Positions 42,062 through 51,586 of a stretch of DNA of 64,000 bases are shown here, piece after piece. Under the pieces are notes generated by a model. It was not told the DNA's origin. It searched no databases and saw only the letters and a program-made list of their open reading frames with translations. This stretch comes from Falsiroseomonas stagni DSM 19981 (lineage in GTDB: Bacteria; Pseudomonadota; Alphaproteobacteria; Acetobacterales; Acetobacteraceae): positions 276,661-340,660 of the forward strand of contig NZ_FOSQ01000006.1 of assembly GCF_900114315.1 (NCBI RefSeq). Reading direction: 5' to 3'. The first letter of the stretch is position 1, and each line of letters begins with the position of its first letter. The position numbers and the translations under genes are program-made.

Positions 42062-43171
42062 ATGCCCGCACTGTCCTTGCCCCTGGCCCGCCGTTCAGCC
42101 GCCCTGCTGTTCCTTCTCCCGCTCGCGGCCTGCAAGGGGGAGGCCTCCGCCGACGACTCGGCCCCGCCACAGCCCCGCCCCGTCCAGGTCGCCGAAGTCC
42201 GTCTTTCCGGCGCGGAGGCCGTCACCGCCCATACCGGCGTGGTCCGCGCGCGCCGGGAAGTGGATGTCGGCTTCCGCACAGGCGGCCGGATCGCGACGCG
42301 GCTGGTGGAGGTCGGGCAGCTGGTCGAGGCCGGACAGGTGCTCGCGACGCTCGACCCCGCCGACCTCGCGCTGAGCCTGCGGGCGGCGGAAGCCGACCTC
42401 GCCTCGGCGGAGGCGCAGTCCCGCCAGGCGGCCAATGACGCGGCGCGCGGCCGTTCCCTGCTGGCCGCAGGCCATGTCTCCCAGGCCGTGGATGACCAGC
42501 GCCAGGCGGCCGCCCGCGCGGCGGCGGAACGCGTGATCTCCGCCCGCGCCCAGCTCGACCTCGCCCGCAACCGCCTGTCCTACACCACGCTCCGCGCCCC
42601 CTCCCCGGGCTTCGTCACGGCGCTGCTGGCGGAAGCCGGCCAGGTGGTGCCGGAAGGCCAGGCGGTGCTGCGGTTGGCGGACCCGGCGGAGCGCGAATTG
42701 CTGGTGCGCGTGCCCGAATCCGCCCTCCCCGGCCTGGCGCAGTCCCGCGCGGAAGCCCGCTTCTGGGCGCGCCCCGACGTGGCCCTGCCCGCCACCATCC
42801 GGGAAATCGCCCCCCAGGCCGATGCGACGCTGCGCACCTACGCCGTCCGCTTCGCGCTGCCGGAGGCGCCGGACTGGGTCGCCCTCGGCATGACGGGCAC
42901 AGTGCGCCTGGCCGTGGCGCGCGATGCCGCCGCCACCCTGCCCCTCACCGCGCTGCATGACCGCGGCCAGGGGCCCATGGTCTGGCGCGTGCTGGATGCC
43001 GGGCGGATCGAGGCCGTGCCCGTCACAATCCGCGCGATGTCCGAAACCACCGTCGAACTCGCAGGCCCGCTGGCGCCGGGCGACAAGGTCGTCGCCATGG
43101 GCCCGCAGGTGCTGGACCCCGGCCAGCGGGTCCGCATCGTCCAGTCCCGCCTCGCCGCCACCCTGCGCTGA
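42062..43171 (+). CDS. RND efflux periplasmic adaptor lipoprotein
   Basis: The 369-residue membrane-fusion protein has a lipobox LPLAAC (Cys24), a biotinyl-lipoyl-like domain (VGFRTGGRIATRLVEVGQLVEAGQVLATLDP), a helical hairpin (about 105-175), a beta-barrel, and a membrane-proximal domain. It bridges the inner-membrane pump and an outer-membrane channel. No channel gene follows, so a TolC-like protein elsewhere must serve. It is 11 bases from the pump gene. Confidence 0.92.
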   Translation: MPALSLPLARRSAALLFLLPLAACKGEASADDSAPPQPRPVQVAEVRLSGAEAVTAHTGVVRARREVDVGFRTGGRIATRLVEVGQLVEAGQVLATLDPADLALSLRAAEADLASAEAQSRQAANDAARGRSLLAAGHVSQAVDDQRQAAARAAAERVISARAQLDLARNRLSYTTLRAPSPGFVTALLAEAGQVVPEGQAVLRLADPAERELLVRVPESALPGLAQSRAEARFWARPDVALPATIREIAPQADATLRTYAVRFALPEAPDWVALGMTGTVRLAVARDAAATLPLTALHDRGQGPMVWRVLDAGRIEAVPVTIRAMSETTVELAGPLAPGDKVVAMGPQVLDPGQRVRIVQSRLAATLR

Positions 43172-43182
43172 GGGCCCACGCC

Positions 43183-46100
43183 ATGGACCGCTTCAACCTC
43201 TCCGCCTGGGGCGTGCGCAACGGCGCGCTGACCCTCTTCGCCATCCTGCTGCTCGCGCTCGCCGGTGCCGGCGCCTATATGCGCCTCGGCCGGGCGGAGG
43301 ACCCATCCTTCACCCTCAAGCTGATGATCGTCAGCGCCGCCTGGCCCGGCGCGACGGCGGAGGAGATGCAGGCGCAGGTCGCGGACCGCATCGAGAGCCG
43401 GTTGCAGGACCTGCCCCATCTCGACCGCGTGGAGACCTTCACCCGCCCCGGCTCCTCCGTCACCACCGTGATCCTGCGGGATACGACCCCGCCGCGGGAG
43501 GTCGCGGGCCTCTGGTACCAGGTGCGCAAGAAGGTCGGCGACATCGCGAACACGCTGCCCGCCGGCGTGCGCGGCCCCTTCTTCAACGATGAATACTCCG
43601 ACGTCTATTCGGCCGTCCTGGCGCTCACCGGCGCCGACAATGCGGAGATGGTCCGCCAGGCCGAGCAGATCCGCCTCCGCCTGCTGCGCATCCCCGGCGT
43701 CGAGAAGGTCGCGATCCAGGGCGAGATCGAGAGCCGCATCCATGTCGAGGCCAGCCATGCGCGCCTCGCCACGCTCGGCATCCAGCCCTCCGCCATCCTC
43801 GATGCGCTGGCACGGCAGAACCCCGTGGCCCCGGCCGGCGTGGTGGAGACGGGCAACCTCCGCGTCCATCTCCGCGTCGGCGGCGGGCTCGATGGGCTGG
43901 AGGCGATCCGCGCGGTGCCGGTCAGCGCCGGCGACAACCGCACCATCCGCCTCGGCGACATCGCGACCGTCACGCGCGGCCTGGCGGACCCGCCTTCCAG
44001 CGCGGTGTTCCATGATGGCGCGCCGGCGGTGCTGATCGCGGTCGCCAAGCAGCGCGGCTTCAACGTGCTGGCGCTGGGCGACAGCCTGCGCATGGAACTC
44101 GCCGCCATCCGGCAGGATCTCTCGGCCGGGCTCGACCTGCAGCTGATTTCCAACCAGCCGCAGATCGTGCAGGAAAGCGTGGCGGAGTTCCTGACCAAGT
44201 TCGTCGTGGCGCTGGGCGTCGTGCTGCTGGTGTCCTTCCTCTCGCTCGGCTTCCGCGCGGGCATCATCGTGGCGCTGTCCGTGCCCCTCACCCTGGCCGC
44301 CGTCTTCATCCTGATGGCCTATTGGGGGACGGAGCTGGAACGCATCTCGCTCGGCGCGCTGATCCTGGCCCTCGGCCTGCTGGTGGATGACGCGATCATC
44401 GCGATCGAGGCGATGGTGGTGAAGCTGGAGGAAGGCTGGGACCGCGCGAAGGCCGCCGCCTTCGCCTGGGGCAGCACGGCGGGGCCGATGCTGTCGGGCA
44501 CGCTGGTGACGATGGCGGGATTCATCCCGGTGGGTTTCGCGGCCTCCACCTCCGGCGAATATGCCGGCGGCATCTTCTGGGTGGTGGGCGGCGCGCTGCT
44601 GGCAAGCTGGCTGGTCGCGGTGTGGTTCACCCCCTGGCTCGGCGTGAAGCTGCTGCCGGTGCCGAAGCACCATGTGGCGCATGACCATCAGTATGAAGGC
44701 CGCTTCTACACCCTGCTGCGGCGCCTCGTCGGCTGGTGCGTGGACCACCGCCATGTCGTCATGCTCGCCACCGTCGCGATGCTCGGCGCGGGCTTCGTCG
44801 GGATGGGCATGACGAAGAAGCAGTTCTTCCCCACCTCCGCCCGGCTGGAACTGCTCGTGGACGTGAACCTCCGCCAGGGCGCGGGGTATGAGGCGACGCG
44901 CCAGGCCGTGATGCGCGTGGCCGCGCAGGTGGCGGATGATCCCGATGCGGTGATGCACACCGAATATGTCGGTGCCGGCGCGCCCCGCTTCTTCCTGGCG
45001 CTGAACCCCGACCTGCCGAACGAGGCCTTCGGCAAGCTGATCGTCCAGGCGCGCGACGTGCCCGCCCGCGAACGCCTCCGCGACAAGCTGATCGCCTATG
45101 TGGACAGCGGCGCGGTGCCGGAAGCGCGGGTGCGTGTCTCCCGCCTCGATTTCGGACCGCCTGTCGGCTTCCCCGTGCAGTTCCGCGTCATGGGAGGCAC
45201 ACCCGTGCAGCTGCGCGAACAGGCGGAGCGCGTGATGGAAACGCTGCGCCAGGTGCCCGGCACGCGGGACGTGCAGCTCGCCTGGGGCGAACGCGCACCC
45301 TCCCTCCGCCTGGTGCTGGATGAGGATCGCGTGGTGCAGCTCGGCCTCTCCCCCCAGGCGGTCGCGCAATCCATGCAGTCGCTGCTCTCCGGCGTCACCG
45401 CGACGCAGTTGCGCGAGGGCGCGCGCCTCGTCGACGTGGTGCTGCGGGCACCGGCGGCGGAGCGCGGGTCGCTCGACAATCTCGGCGACCTCACCCTCGT
45501 CACCGCCGCCGGCCCCGTGCCGCTGTCCCAGGTCGCGCGGCTGGAGCCCGTGATGGAGGAGCCGATCCTCTGGCGCCGCAACCGGGAGGGGTTCCTGACG
45601 GTCCGCGCCGACATCGCCCCGGGCCTGCAGGCGCCGGACGTGACGGCGGCCGCGCTGCCCGCCATGGACGCGCTCTCCGCCACCCTGCCCGTCGGCATGC
45701 GGATCGAGGCTGGCGGCGCGGCGGAGGAATCGGGCAAGGCGAATGCGAGCCTCTTCGCCCTCTTCCCCTTCATGGTCGGCACGATGCTGCTGATCCTCAT
45801 GGTGCAGCTGCGGCATTTCGGCCGCGTGGCGCTGGTGGTGGCGACCGCGCCGCTCGGCATCCCTGGCGCCGCCGCGGCGCTGCTGCTGATGGACCAGCCC
45901 TTCGGCTTCGTGGCGCTGCTCGGCGTCATCGCGCTGGCGGGCATGGTGATGCGGAACACGCTGATCCTGGTGGACCAGGTGCAGCAGGACCTCGCCGCCG
46001 GGATGGATCTGCGCCGCGCCATCATCGAAAGCAGCGTCCACCGCGCGCGGCCGGTGGTGCTGACGGCGCTGGCCGCCGTGCTGGCCTTCGTGCCGCTCAC

Positions 46101-46266
46101 GCTCTCCGTCTTCTGGGGGCCGATGGCGGTGGCGATGATCGGCGGGCTGACGCTGGCCACGCTGGCCACGCTGCTGGTGGTGCCGGCGATGAACGGGCTG
46201 TCCCTTCCCCGGCGCCAGGTCACGAAGCCTGCGCCGGTCCCGCCCGGGCTGGTGCCGGCGGAGTAG
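43183..46266 (+). CDS. RND-family efflux pump permease
   Basis: The 1027-residue, 12-helix transporter has the RND layout with two large periplasmic loops. Proton-relay acids are present in LALGLLVDDAIIAIEAMV (TM4), and FVALLGVIALAGMVMRNTLILVDQ with its TM10-11 region follows the standard AcrB pattern. The N-terminus (NLSAWGVRNGALTLFAILLLALAGAGAY) is of the VexF/MexF-like group lacking the hydrophilic tail. It is the last gene of the TetR-controlled operon. Confidence 0.93.
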   Translation: MDRFNLSAWGVRNGALTLFAILLLALAGAGAYMRLGRAEDPSFTLKLMIVSAAWPGATAEEMQAQVADRIESRLQDLPHLDRVETFTRPGSSVTTVILRDTTPPREVAGLWYQVRKKVGDIANTLPAGVRGPFFNDEYSDVYSAVLALTGADNAEMVRQAEQIRLRLLRIPGVEKVAIQGEIESRIHVEASHARLATLGIQPSAILDALARQNPVAPAGVVETGNLRVHLRVGGGLDGLEAIRAVPVSAGDNRTIRLGDIATVTRGLADPPSSAVFHDGAPAVLIAVAKQRGFNVLALGDSLRMELAAIRQDLSAGLDLQLISNQPQIVQESVAEFLTKFVVALGVVLLVSFLSLGFRAGIIVALSVPLTLAAVFILMAYWGTELERISLGALILALGLLVDDAIIAIEAMVVKLEEGWDRAKAAAFAWGSTAGPMLSGTLVTMAGFIPVGFAASTSGEYAGGIFWVVGGALLASWLVAVWFTPWLGVKLLPVPKHHVAHDHQYEGRFYTLLRRLVGWCVDHRHVVMLATVAMLGAGFVGMGMTKKQFFPTSARLELLVDVNLRQGAGYEATRQAVMRVAAQVADDPDAVMHTEYVGAGAPRFFLALNPDLPNEAFGKLIVQARDVPARERLRDKLIAYVDSGAVPEARVRVSRLDFGPPVGFPVQFRVMGGTPVQLREQAERVMETLRQVPGTRDVQLAWGERAPSLRLVLDEDRVVQLGLSPQAVAQSMQSLLSGVTATQLREGARLVDVVLRAPAAERGSLDNLGDLTLVTAAGPVPLSQVARLEPVMEEPILWRRNREGFLTVRADIAPGLQAPDVTAAALPAMDALSATLPVGMRIEAGGAAEESGKANASLFALFPFMVGTMLLILMVQLRHFGRVALVVATAPLGIPGAAAALLLMDQPFGFVALLGVIALAGMVMRNTLILVDQVQQDLAAGMDLRRAIIESSVHRARPVVLTALAAVLAFVPLTLSVFWGPMAVAMIGGLTLATLATLLVVPAMNGLSLPRRQVTKPAPVPPGLVPAE

Positions 46267-46306
46267 CAACCCGCTATCATCGCGCCCTGTGACACCACGG
46301 GGCGCG

Positions 46307-47395
46307 ATGCAGAGGCACCTGATGCTGGTCGGCGGCGGCCACGCGCATGTGGAGGTGCTGCACCAATTCGCCGCCTCCCCGCTGCCGGGATGGCGCATCA
46401 CGCTGCTGACGCGGGAGGCGATGTCCCCCTATTCCGGCATGCTCCCCGGCGTCATCGCCGGCCTGTACCGCGAAGACCAGGCGCTGATCGATGTGCGCGC
46501 CCTGGCCGCGCGGGCGGGGGCGGAGGCGTTGATCGACCGCGCCACCGGCATCGACCTGGCGGCGAAGCGGGTCCACCGCGCGGGCGGGGAGGCCCGGCCC
46601 TTCGACCTGCTGTCGCTGGACACCGGCGCCACGCCCGACACCGCCCGCATCCCCGGCGCCGCCGCCCATGCCCTGCCGCTCAAGCCCATCGACGCGCTGC
46701 TGCCGCGCCTGCGCGCCCTGCTGGCAGCCCCCCCTGCCCGCATCGGCGTGGTCGGCGCCGGCGCGGCGGGGGTGGAGGTCGCGCTCGCCCTTCGCGCGCG
46801 CCTGCCGGCCGCCACCGTCGTTCTCGTGGCCGGCACCGCCGGCGTGCTGCCGGGCTTCCCCGAGACATTGCGCAGCCGCGTCACCGCCGCGCTGGCCGGG
46901 CGCCACGTCGATTGCCACCAGGGCGATGATGTGGCGGAGGTCTTCGCCGAGGGGCTGGGCTTCGCCCGCTCCCCGCCCCTGCCGCTCGATGCCGTTCTCT
47001 GGGCCACCGGCGCCGCCGCCCCGGCCTGGCTGGCCGAGACCGGTCTGGCGCGCGACCGCGCCGGATTCCTCCGCGTGGATGACTGCCTGCGCGCCATCGG
47101 CCGCGACGATGTCTTCGCCGTGGGGGATTGCGCCAGCTTCGACCCGCTTCCCCTGCCCAAGGCCGGCGTGGTCGCCGTCCGGCAAGGCCCGATCCTGGCC
47201 CGCAACCTGCGCGCCGTGGCGGAAGGCCGCGCGCCCGGCCCCTATCGCCCGCAAAAGGACTGGCTGGTGCTGCTCTCGCTCGGCGATGGCCGGGCGCTGG
47301 GCACGCGCAACGGCCTCGTCGCCGGCGGCCGCGCCGCCTGGTGGCTGAAGGACCGGATCGACCGCCGCTTCATGGCGAAGTACCAGGGGGCATGA
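46307..47395 (+). CDS. FAD-dependent NDH-2-like oxidoreductase
   Basis: The 362-residue two-dinucleotide-fold flavoprotein starts MQRHLMLVGGGHAHVEVL, with FAD loop GGGHAH, a MLPGVIAGLY stretch, the second motif IGVVGAGAAGVEVALALRARL, and a late VFAVGDCASF. It matches the group of NDH-2-like proteins often fused to or beside selenide water dikinase; no selD is present here. ATG 46307 is used. It is coupled by ATGA to a TVP38-family membrane protein, suggesting a shared envelope or redox role. Confidence 0.85.
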   Translation: MQRHLMLVGGGHAHVEVLHQFAASPLPGWRITLLTREAMSPYSGMLPGVIAGLYREDQALIDVRALAARAGAEALIDRATGIDLAAKRVHRAGGEARPFDLLSLDTGATPDTARIPGAAAHALPLKPIDALLPRLRALLAAPPARIGVVGAGAAGVEVALALRARLPAATVVLVAGTAGVLPGFPETLRSRVTAALAGRHVDCHQGDDVAEVFAEGLGFARSPPLPLDAVLWATGAAAPAWLAETGLARDRAGFLRVDDCLRAIGRDDVFAVGDCASFDPLPLPKAGVVAVRQGPILARNLRAVAEGRAPGPYRPQKDWLVLLSLGDGRALGTRNGLVAGGRAAWWLKDRIDRRFMAKYQGA

Positions 47396-48087
47396 TGCGA
47401 TCGAGGAAACTCTGGATGGGCGTGGCCGTGGTCGCGGCGCTCGTGGCGCTGCGCTTCACCGGCCTCGGCGAGTTGCTGTCGCTGGACACGCTGGCCCGCC
47501 ACCGCGCCGCGCTGACGGGCTTCGTCGCCGCGAACTGGCTGCTGGCCGCCGGCGGCTTCGTGCTGGCCTATGCGGCCGCGGTCGCGCTTTCCGTCCCCGG
47601 CGCGGTGATCCTGACGCTGTCGGGCGGGTTCCTCTTCGGCGCCCTCGCGGGCACGGCGCTGACGGTGGTGGCGGCGACGATCGGCGCCGCGCTGGTCTTC
47701 CTGCTGGCGCGGCGGATCGTCGGCGCCGATGCGCTGGATCGCCTCGGCCCCGTCGCGCAGAAGCTGGCGGCGGGGCTGCGGCGGGATGCCGGGCCCTATC
47801 TGCTGGTGCTGCGCCTGGTGCCGCTGTTCCCCTTCTTCCTGGTGAACCTCGTGCCCGCCTTCGCGGGGGTTCGCATGCCCGTCTTCGTGGTGACGACGCT
47901 GGTCGGAATCCTGCCCGCCACGGCGGTGTTCAGCCTGGCCGGCGCCGGGCTCGGTTCCGTGCTGGATGCCGGCGGCACGCTGGAGATCCGCGGCATCCTG
48001 ACGCCGCAGATCATCGGCGCGCTCTGCGGCCTGGCGGCGCTGTCGCTGGCCGCCATCCCGCTGAAGCGCCGCTTCGCGAAGGATTAG
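47392..48087 (+). CDS. TVP38/TMEM64 (DedA-like) membrane protein
   Basis: The 231-residue protein has five or six helices with the SNARE-associated/VTT core: GAVILTLSGGFLFGALAGTALTVVAATIGAALVFLLARR in pieces, then RLVPLFPFFLVNLVPAFAGVRMPVFVVTTLVGILPATAVFS. DedA/VTT proteins are lipid scramblases or transporters. Its ATG overlaps the flavoprotein stop, and its end overlaps the convergent racemase-like gene by four bases. Confidence 0.9.
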   Translation: MMRSRKLWMGVAVVAALVALRFTGLGELLSLDTLARHRAALTGFVAANWLLAAGGFVLAYAAAVALSVPGAVILTLSGGFLFGALAGTALTVVAATIGAALVFLLARRIVGADALDRLGPVAQKLAAGLRRDAGPYLLVLRLVPLFPFFLVNLVPAFAGVRMPVFVVTTLVGILPATAVFSLAGAGLGSVLDAGGTLEIRGILTPQIIGALCGLAALSLAAIPLKRRFAKD

Positions 48088-48809
48088 GACAGCCGCTTCG
48101 CCAGCGCGTCCGACAGCCCCACCGTCTCCACCGGCGTGTGCGCCGTGCCCACGCCGATGGGCGCATGGCCCATGGCCGCGAATGCCGCGCGGATGCCCGT
48201 CTCCACCGAGCACAGCACCGGCACCGGCACCAGCGGCGCCAACCGCGCCGCGAGGCCCGCCAGCCCCGCGCCGCCCAGCACCACCGCCTCCGCCCCATCC
48301 AGCGTCACGCAATCCCGGCAGGTTTTCATCAGCGACGCCACCGCGCCATCGGGATCGCGCGCGATGTCGCCGCCCGTGGGCACGATGCTCCGCACCCCCG
48401 AAAGGCGCTCCCCATAGCCGCGCCGCTGGTGAAACTCCTCCAGCATCGGCTTCCACGCCGCGCCGCCGCTGACCACGCCGAAGCGCCGCGCGATCCGGCA
48501 GGCTTCCTGCGCGGTGGCATCCGCGAGGCCGAGCACCGGAACCGAGGACAATTCGCGCAGCGCATCCAGCGCCGGGTCGCCATAGCAGGCGATCAGCACC
48601 GCATCGGCATCCCCGCCCTGCTGCGCGAAGGCATCGAGCGTCGCGTGTTCGGCCACCGCCGCCGCCGCGCGGCTGGCGATGTAGCGCGCGCCGAAGCGCC
48701 CCGTGGCACCGGCCACGGTCATACCAGGCGGCGCCAGGCCCTGCGCGATGGCGACCAGGCGATCGGTGATGGCCTCGGTCGTGTTGGCGTTGATGAGGAG
48801 CAGCTTCAT
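48084..48809 (-). CDS. Asp/Glu/hydantoin racemase-family protein lacking one catalytic Cys
   Basis: The 241-residue protein has the HyuE/allantoin racemase start LLLINANTTEAITDRL, the first catalytic Cys75 in LIACYGDP and the mirrored half-site region VVLGGAGLAGL. That second motif is normally LGCAGM; Gly180 replaces the catalytic Cys, so one-base racemisation or another reaction such as decarboxylation (arylmalonate-decarboxylase style) is more likely than ordinary two-base racemisation. It is last gene of the atz-like operon, suggesting a ureide or cyclic amide ligand. Confidence 0.8.
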   Translation of the reverse strand: MKLLLINANTTEAITDRLVAIAQGLAPPGMTVAGATGRFGARYIASRAAAAVAEHATLDAFAQQGGDADAVLIACYGDPALDALRELSSVPVLGLADATAQEACRIARRFGVVSGGAAWKPMLEEFHQRRGYGERLSGVRSIVPTGGDIARDPDGAVASLMKTCRDCVTLDGAEAVVLGGAGLAGLAARLAPLVPVPVLCSVETGIRAAFAAMGHAPIGVGTAHTPVETVGLSDALAKRLS

Positions 48810-48843
48810 GGGGGCATTCCATCCCCCATCCCGCTGCCAAAAT

Positions 48844-49713
48844 CTAGGTCGGGTCCCCGCTGGCGCGGTACCAGTCCATGATCTCCCGGCCCTGCATGAA
48901 GCAGACGCCCGGCATGGCCATCAGATCGTCCAGCATCGCCTCCAGCGCGCCGATGCGGTGGGGCACGCCGGTGATGTAGGGGTGGATGGCGAAGCACATC
49001 ACCTTCGGCCCCTTCTCCGCCAGCAGCCGCGCCGCCGCCAGCCTTGCGCGGCGGGGCAGTTCCTGCTCGTCATGGTGCTGGATCATGGCGATGGGGATGT
49101 CGTTCAACTCCACGCTGTAGGGCATGGTCAGCACCTCCCGGGCCGCGGTCTTCAGCCGTGCCGGCAGGTCATCCACCACGAAATCGGCGATGTAGCGGAT
49201 GCCGGCCTCCGCCAGCAGGTCCGGCGTTTCCAGCGTCTCCGTCAGCCCCGGCCCGAGCCAGCCGACCGGCGGCGCCCCCGTGAATCGCGTGATGGCCTCG
49301 ACGGTGCGGGCGATCATCGCGCGCTGATCGGGCTCCCGGTGCGTCGGCACCTGCACGAAGCCATGGCCCATGAATTCCCAGCCGGCATCGTGGGCGGCCT
49401 GGGCCACGCGAGGATATTCGTTGCAGACATTGCCGTTGATCGACAGCGTCGGGCGGATGCCGCGCCTTGCGAAGGCGTCGAGGAACCGCCAGAAGCCGAC
49501 GCGCATCCCGTATTCATGCCACGCCCAGTTGGCGACATCCGGCAGCAGCGCGGCCCCGGTCGGCGGGCTCAGCACCTGGCGGGGCATGGGGTTGTCGATC
49601 AGCCAATGCTCGACATTCACCACCGGCCAGATCGCGAGTTCCGCCCCGCCCGGCAGCGCGGTCGGCGGGCGGTCCTGGGGTGCCGCGTAGCGCAGGCGTT
49701 GTTCGGGACGCAT
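48844..49713 (-). CDS. Polysaccharide-deacetylase-fold hydrolase, PuuE/allantoinase-like
   Basis: The 289-residue NodB-fold protein resembles cofactor-lean amidohydrolases such as PuuE allantoinase: the N-terminal LAIWPVVNVEHW, TLSINGNVCNEYPRVAQAAHDAGWEFMGHGFVQ in segments, GWLGPGLTETLETPDLLAEAG, and a late MCFAIHPYITGVPHRI. The operon partner AtzD suggests an N-containing ring or ureide substrate rather than a sugar. It starts two bases after the atzD stop. Confidence 0.85.
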   Translation of the reverse strand: MRPEQRLRYAAPQDRPPTALPGGAELAIWPVVNVEHWLIDNPMPRQVLSPPTGAALLPDVANWAWHEYGMRVGFWRFLDAFARRGIRPTLSINGNVCNEYPRVAQAAHDAGWEFMGHGFVQVPTHREPDQRAMIARTVEAITRFTGAPPVGWLGPGLTETLETPDLLAEAGIRYIADFVVDDLPARLKTAAREVLTMPYSVELNDIPIAMIQHHDEQELPRRARLAAARLLAEKGPKVMCFAIHPYITGVPHRIGALEAMLDDLMAMPGVCFMQGREIMDWYRASGDPT

Positions 49714-49715
49714 GG

Positions 49716-50816
49716 TCAGGACTCCACGATCACGGCGACGGGCCCGCCGCCATCGGGGCCCTGATGCTCCGCGCCGCCGGAAATGAACAGGTCGGTCCGC
49801 CCCGTCGCCGCCGCGGCCACGCCGCCGACCAGCGCCCGGGCATGCCGCGTGGCGTTGATGTCGCTGTCATCGTTCATGATGTGGCGGTTGCCGCGGATGC
49901 GCCCGGTGGAGGAGGGTTCCGCCTTCGCCAGCAGCGCCGCCAGCCGCCCGCGCTGGTCTTCCGTCAACTGCCCCGGCGCCGCCAGCCCCGCCGCCGACAG
50001 CGCGCGCTGGATGGCCGGAAAATCGATCCCGTCCTGCATCACATCATGCGCGATGCGCAGCCCACCGGCCCAGGCGGCACTGTTGCCCAGCACGACGATC
50101 TCGTTCCGCGTCAATTCGACACCCGCCGAGGCACTCGCCACGCCCGACCACAGGCGAAAATCCTCACCGATCACGGCGTCGGAGAGCGTCTCCGCCGCCA
50201 CCTCCCCCAGCGCCAGCGCGACGCCGAGCGCGGAGGCCCCGCGCGACAGGCCCATGGAGCGATAGGTGTCATGCGTGGCCACCGTCGCGCCCCGCACCTC
50301 GGCTTCCGCGATGCGTTCGCTGGTCAGCAGCGGGCATTTCACCTGGACGTAGTGGACATCGGCGACTGACGAAATTCCCGCATCCGCCATGGCGGCGCGA
50401 ACCGCGGCCGCGGTCGCCTCCACCTGCGCCATCCGGCCCAGTTCCTCCGGCCGGAATTCCGGCGTGAAGGCGGTGCCGATGGCCAGCGCGCCGGTCGGCG
50501 CCGCATCCGTCTCCGTCACGGCAAACAGAATAAAATGCGGCGCGAGCCCACCCTCCGTTCCCCCCGACATCACCATCGCCACGCGTTCCGCCACCACCGC
50601 CGGCGTGGTGCCGAGATGCGCCGCCAGCATCGTCGCCAGCGCGGAGACGGCGTAGGCTCTCGTAAAATCGTTGACGCAGCCATTGCCCTCGGTCTTGCCG
50701 AGGATCGCGACAATATGGGCGGGGTCCACCGCGCGCGCCGCGAACAGCGCCTCGATCCCCGCCATGTCGGCGGGATGGCGCATCGGGACCCGATGCACCG
50801 ATGCCAGTCGGGTCAT
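49716..50816 (-). CDS. atzD: Ring-opening amidohydrolase (cyanuric acid hydrolase/barbiturase)
   Basis: The 366-residue protein has the three-fold repeat of the AtzD/barbiturase family. Each repeat supplies a Lys and a Ser: Lys41 (LGKTEGNG), Lys160 (VQVKCPLL), Lys298; Ser84 (MSGGTEGG), Ser228/230, Ser346 (ISGGAEHQGPDGGGP). The family opens cyanuric acid to 1-carboxybiuret or barbiturate to ureidomalonate; the split allophanate hydrolase in the same operon favours cyanuric acid. ATG 50816 overlaps the ABC ATPase stop (ATGA). Confidence 0.88.
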   Translation of the reverse strand: MTRLASVHRVPMRHPADMAGIEALFAARAVDPAHIVAILGKTEGNGCVNDFTRAYAVSALATMLAAHLGTTPAVVAERVAMVMSGGTEGGLAPHFILFAVTETDAAPTGALAIGTAFTPEFRPEELGRMAQVEATAAAVRAAMADAGISSVADVHYVQVKCPLLTSERIAEAEVRGATVATHDTYRSMGLSRGASALGVALALGEVAAETLSDAVIGEDFRLWSGVASASAGVELTRNEIVVLGNSAAWAGGLRIAHDVMQDGIDFPAIQRALSAAGLAAPGQLTEDQRGRLAALLAKAEPSSTGRIRGNRHIMNDDSDINATRHARALVGGVAAAATGRTDLFISGGAEHQGPDGGGPVAVIVES

Positions 50817-51586
50817 GCCGCCTTCTTCGCGTGATGGCTGTGCAGCCGCGCACCGAGTTCGCGCCGCACCTCGTTGAATTCCGGGGAGGAGACGTCGCGC
50901 GGCCGCGGCAATTCGATCCGGTGCTCGCTGGCGATCCGCCCCGGCCCCGGCTCCATCACCACGACCCGGTCGGCGAGGAAGATCGCCTCCTCGATCGAAT
51001 GGGTCACGAACAGCACCGTCAGCCCCGTGCGCTGCCACAGCTCCAACAATTCGTCCTGCAGCCGCTCCCGCGTCATCGCATCCAGCGCGCCGAAGGGCTC
51101 GTCCATCAGCACCACCTCCGCGTCATTCGCCAGCACGCGGGCGATCGCCACGCGCTGCTTCATGCCGCCGGAGAGCTGGTGCGGATGCGCATCCGCGAAG
51201 CGCGTGAGGCCGATCAGGTTGACGAAACGCTCGACCGTCTCGGCCACTTCGGATTTCGGCCGTCCCCGTGACTTCGGCCCGAAGCCGATGTTTTCCCGCA
51301 CCGTCAACCACGGGAACAGGCCGTAATCCTGGAACACCATGCCGCGATCGGGTGCCGGTCCCTGGATGGGCTTGTCCCACATCAGCGCATCGCCGGTCGT
51401 CGGCTGCTCGAACCCCGCCACGATGCGCAGCAGCGTGGACTTGCCGCAGCCGGAGGCGCCGATCAGGCAGACGAACTCGCCCTTCTTCACGGTGAGGTTC
51501 GCGTCGCGCAGCGCCTCGATGCGCGTATCGCCCAGCGTGTAGGTCTTGCCGACATGCTTGATGTCGAGGATGGGGATCTCAGCCAC
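50813..51586 (-). CDS. TauB/SsuB/NrtD-type ABC transporter ATPase
   Basis: The 257-residue ATPase shows Walker A GASGCGKST, Q-loop FQDYGLFPWLTVREN, signature QLSGGMKQRVAIARVL, Walker B VVLMDEPFGALD and H-loop THSIEEA, the pattern of nitrate/taurine/sulfonate importers. It overlaps the permease gene by eight bases and atzD by four. In this operon it probably powers uptake of a cyclic ureide or triazine-derived substrate. Confidence 0.92.
   Translation of the reverse strand: MAEIPILDIKHVGKTYTLGDTRIEALRDANLTVKKGEFVCLIGASGCGKSTLLRIVAGFEQPTTGDALMWDKPIQGPAPDRGMVFQDYGLFPWLTVRENIGFGPKSRGRPKSEVAETVERFVNLIGLTRFADAHPHQLSGGMKQRVAIARVLANDAEVVLMDEPFGALDAMTRERLQDELLELWQRTGLTVLFVTHSIEEAIFLADRVVVMEPGPGRIASEHRIELPRPRDVSSPEFNEVRRELGARLHSHHAKKAA

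Noticed and set aside
42838..46401. 1187-codon minus-strand open frame opposite the efflux pump
   Set aside because: Its product is His/Gln/Arg-rich low-complexity sequence, typical of antisense shadows in very GC-rich DNA, while the plus strand encodes clear RND adaptor and pump proteins.
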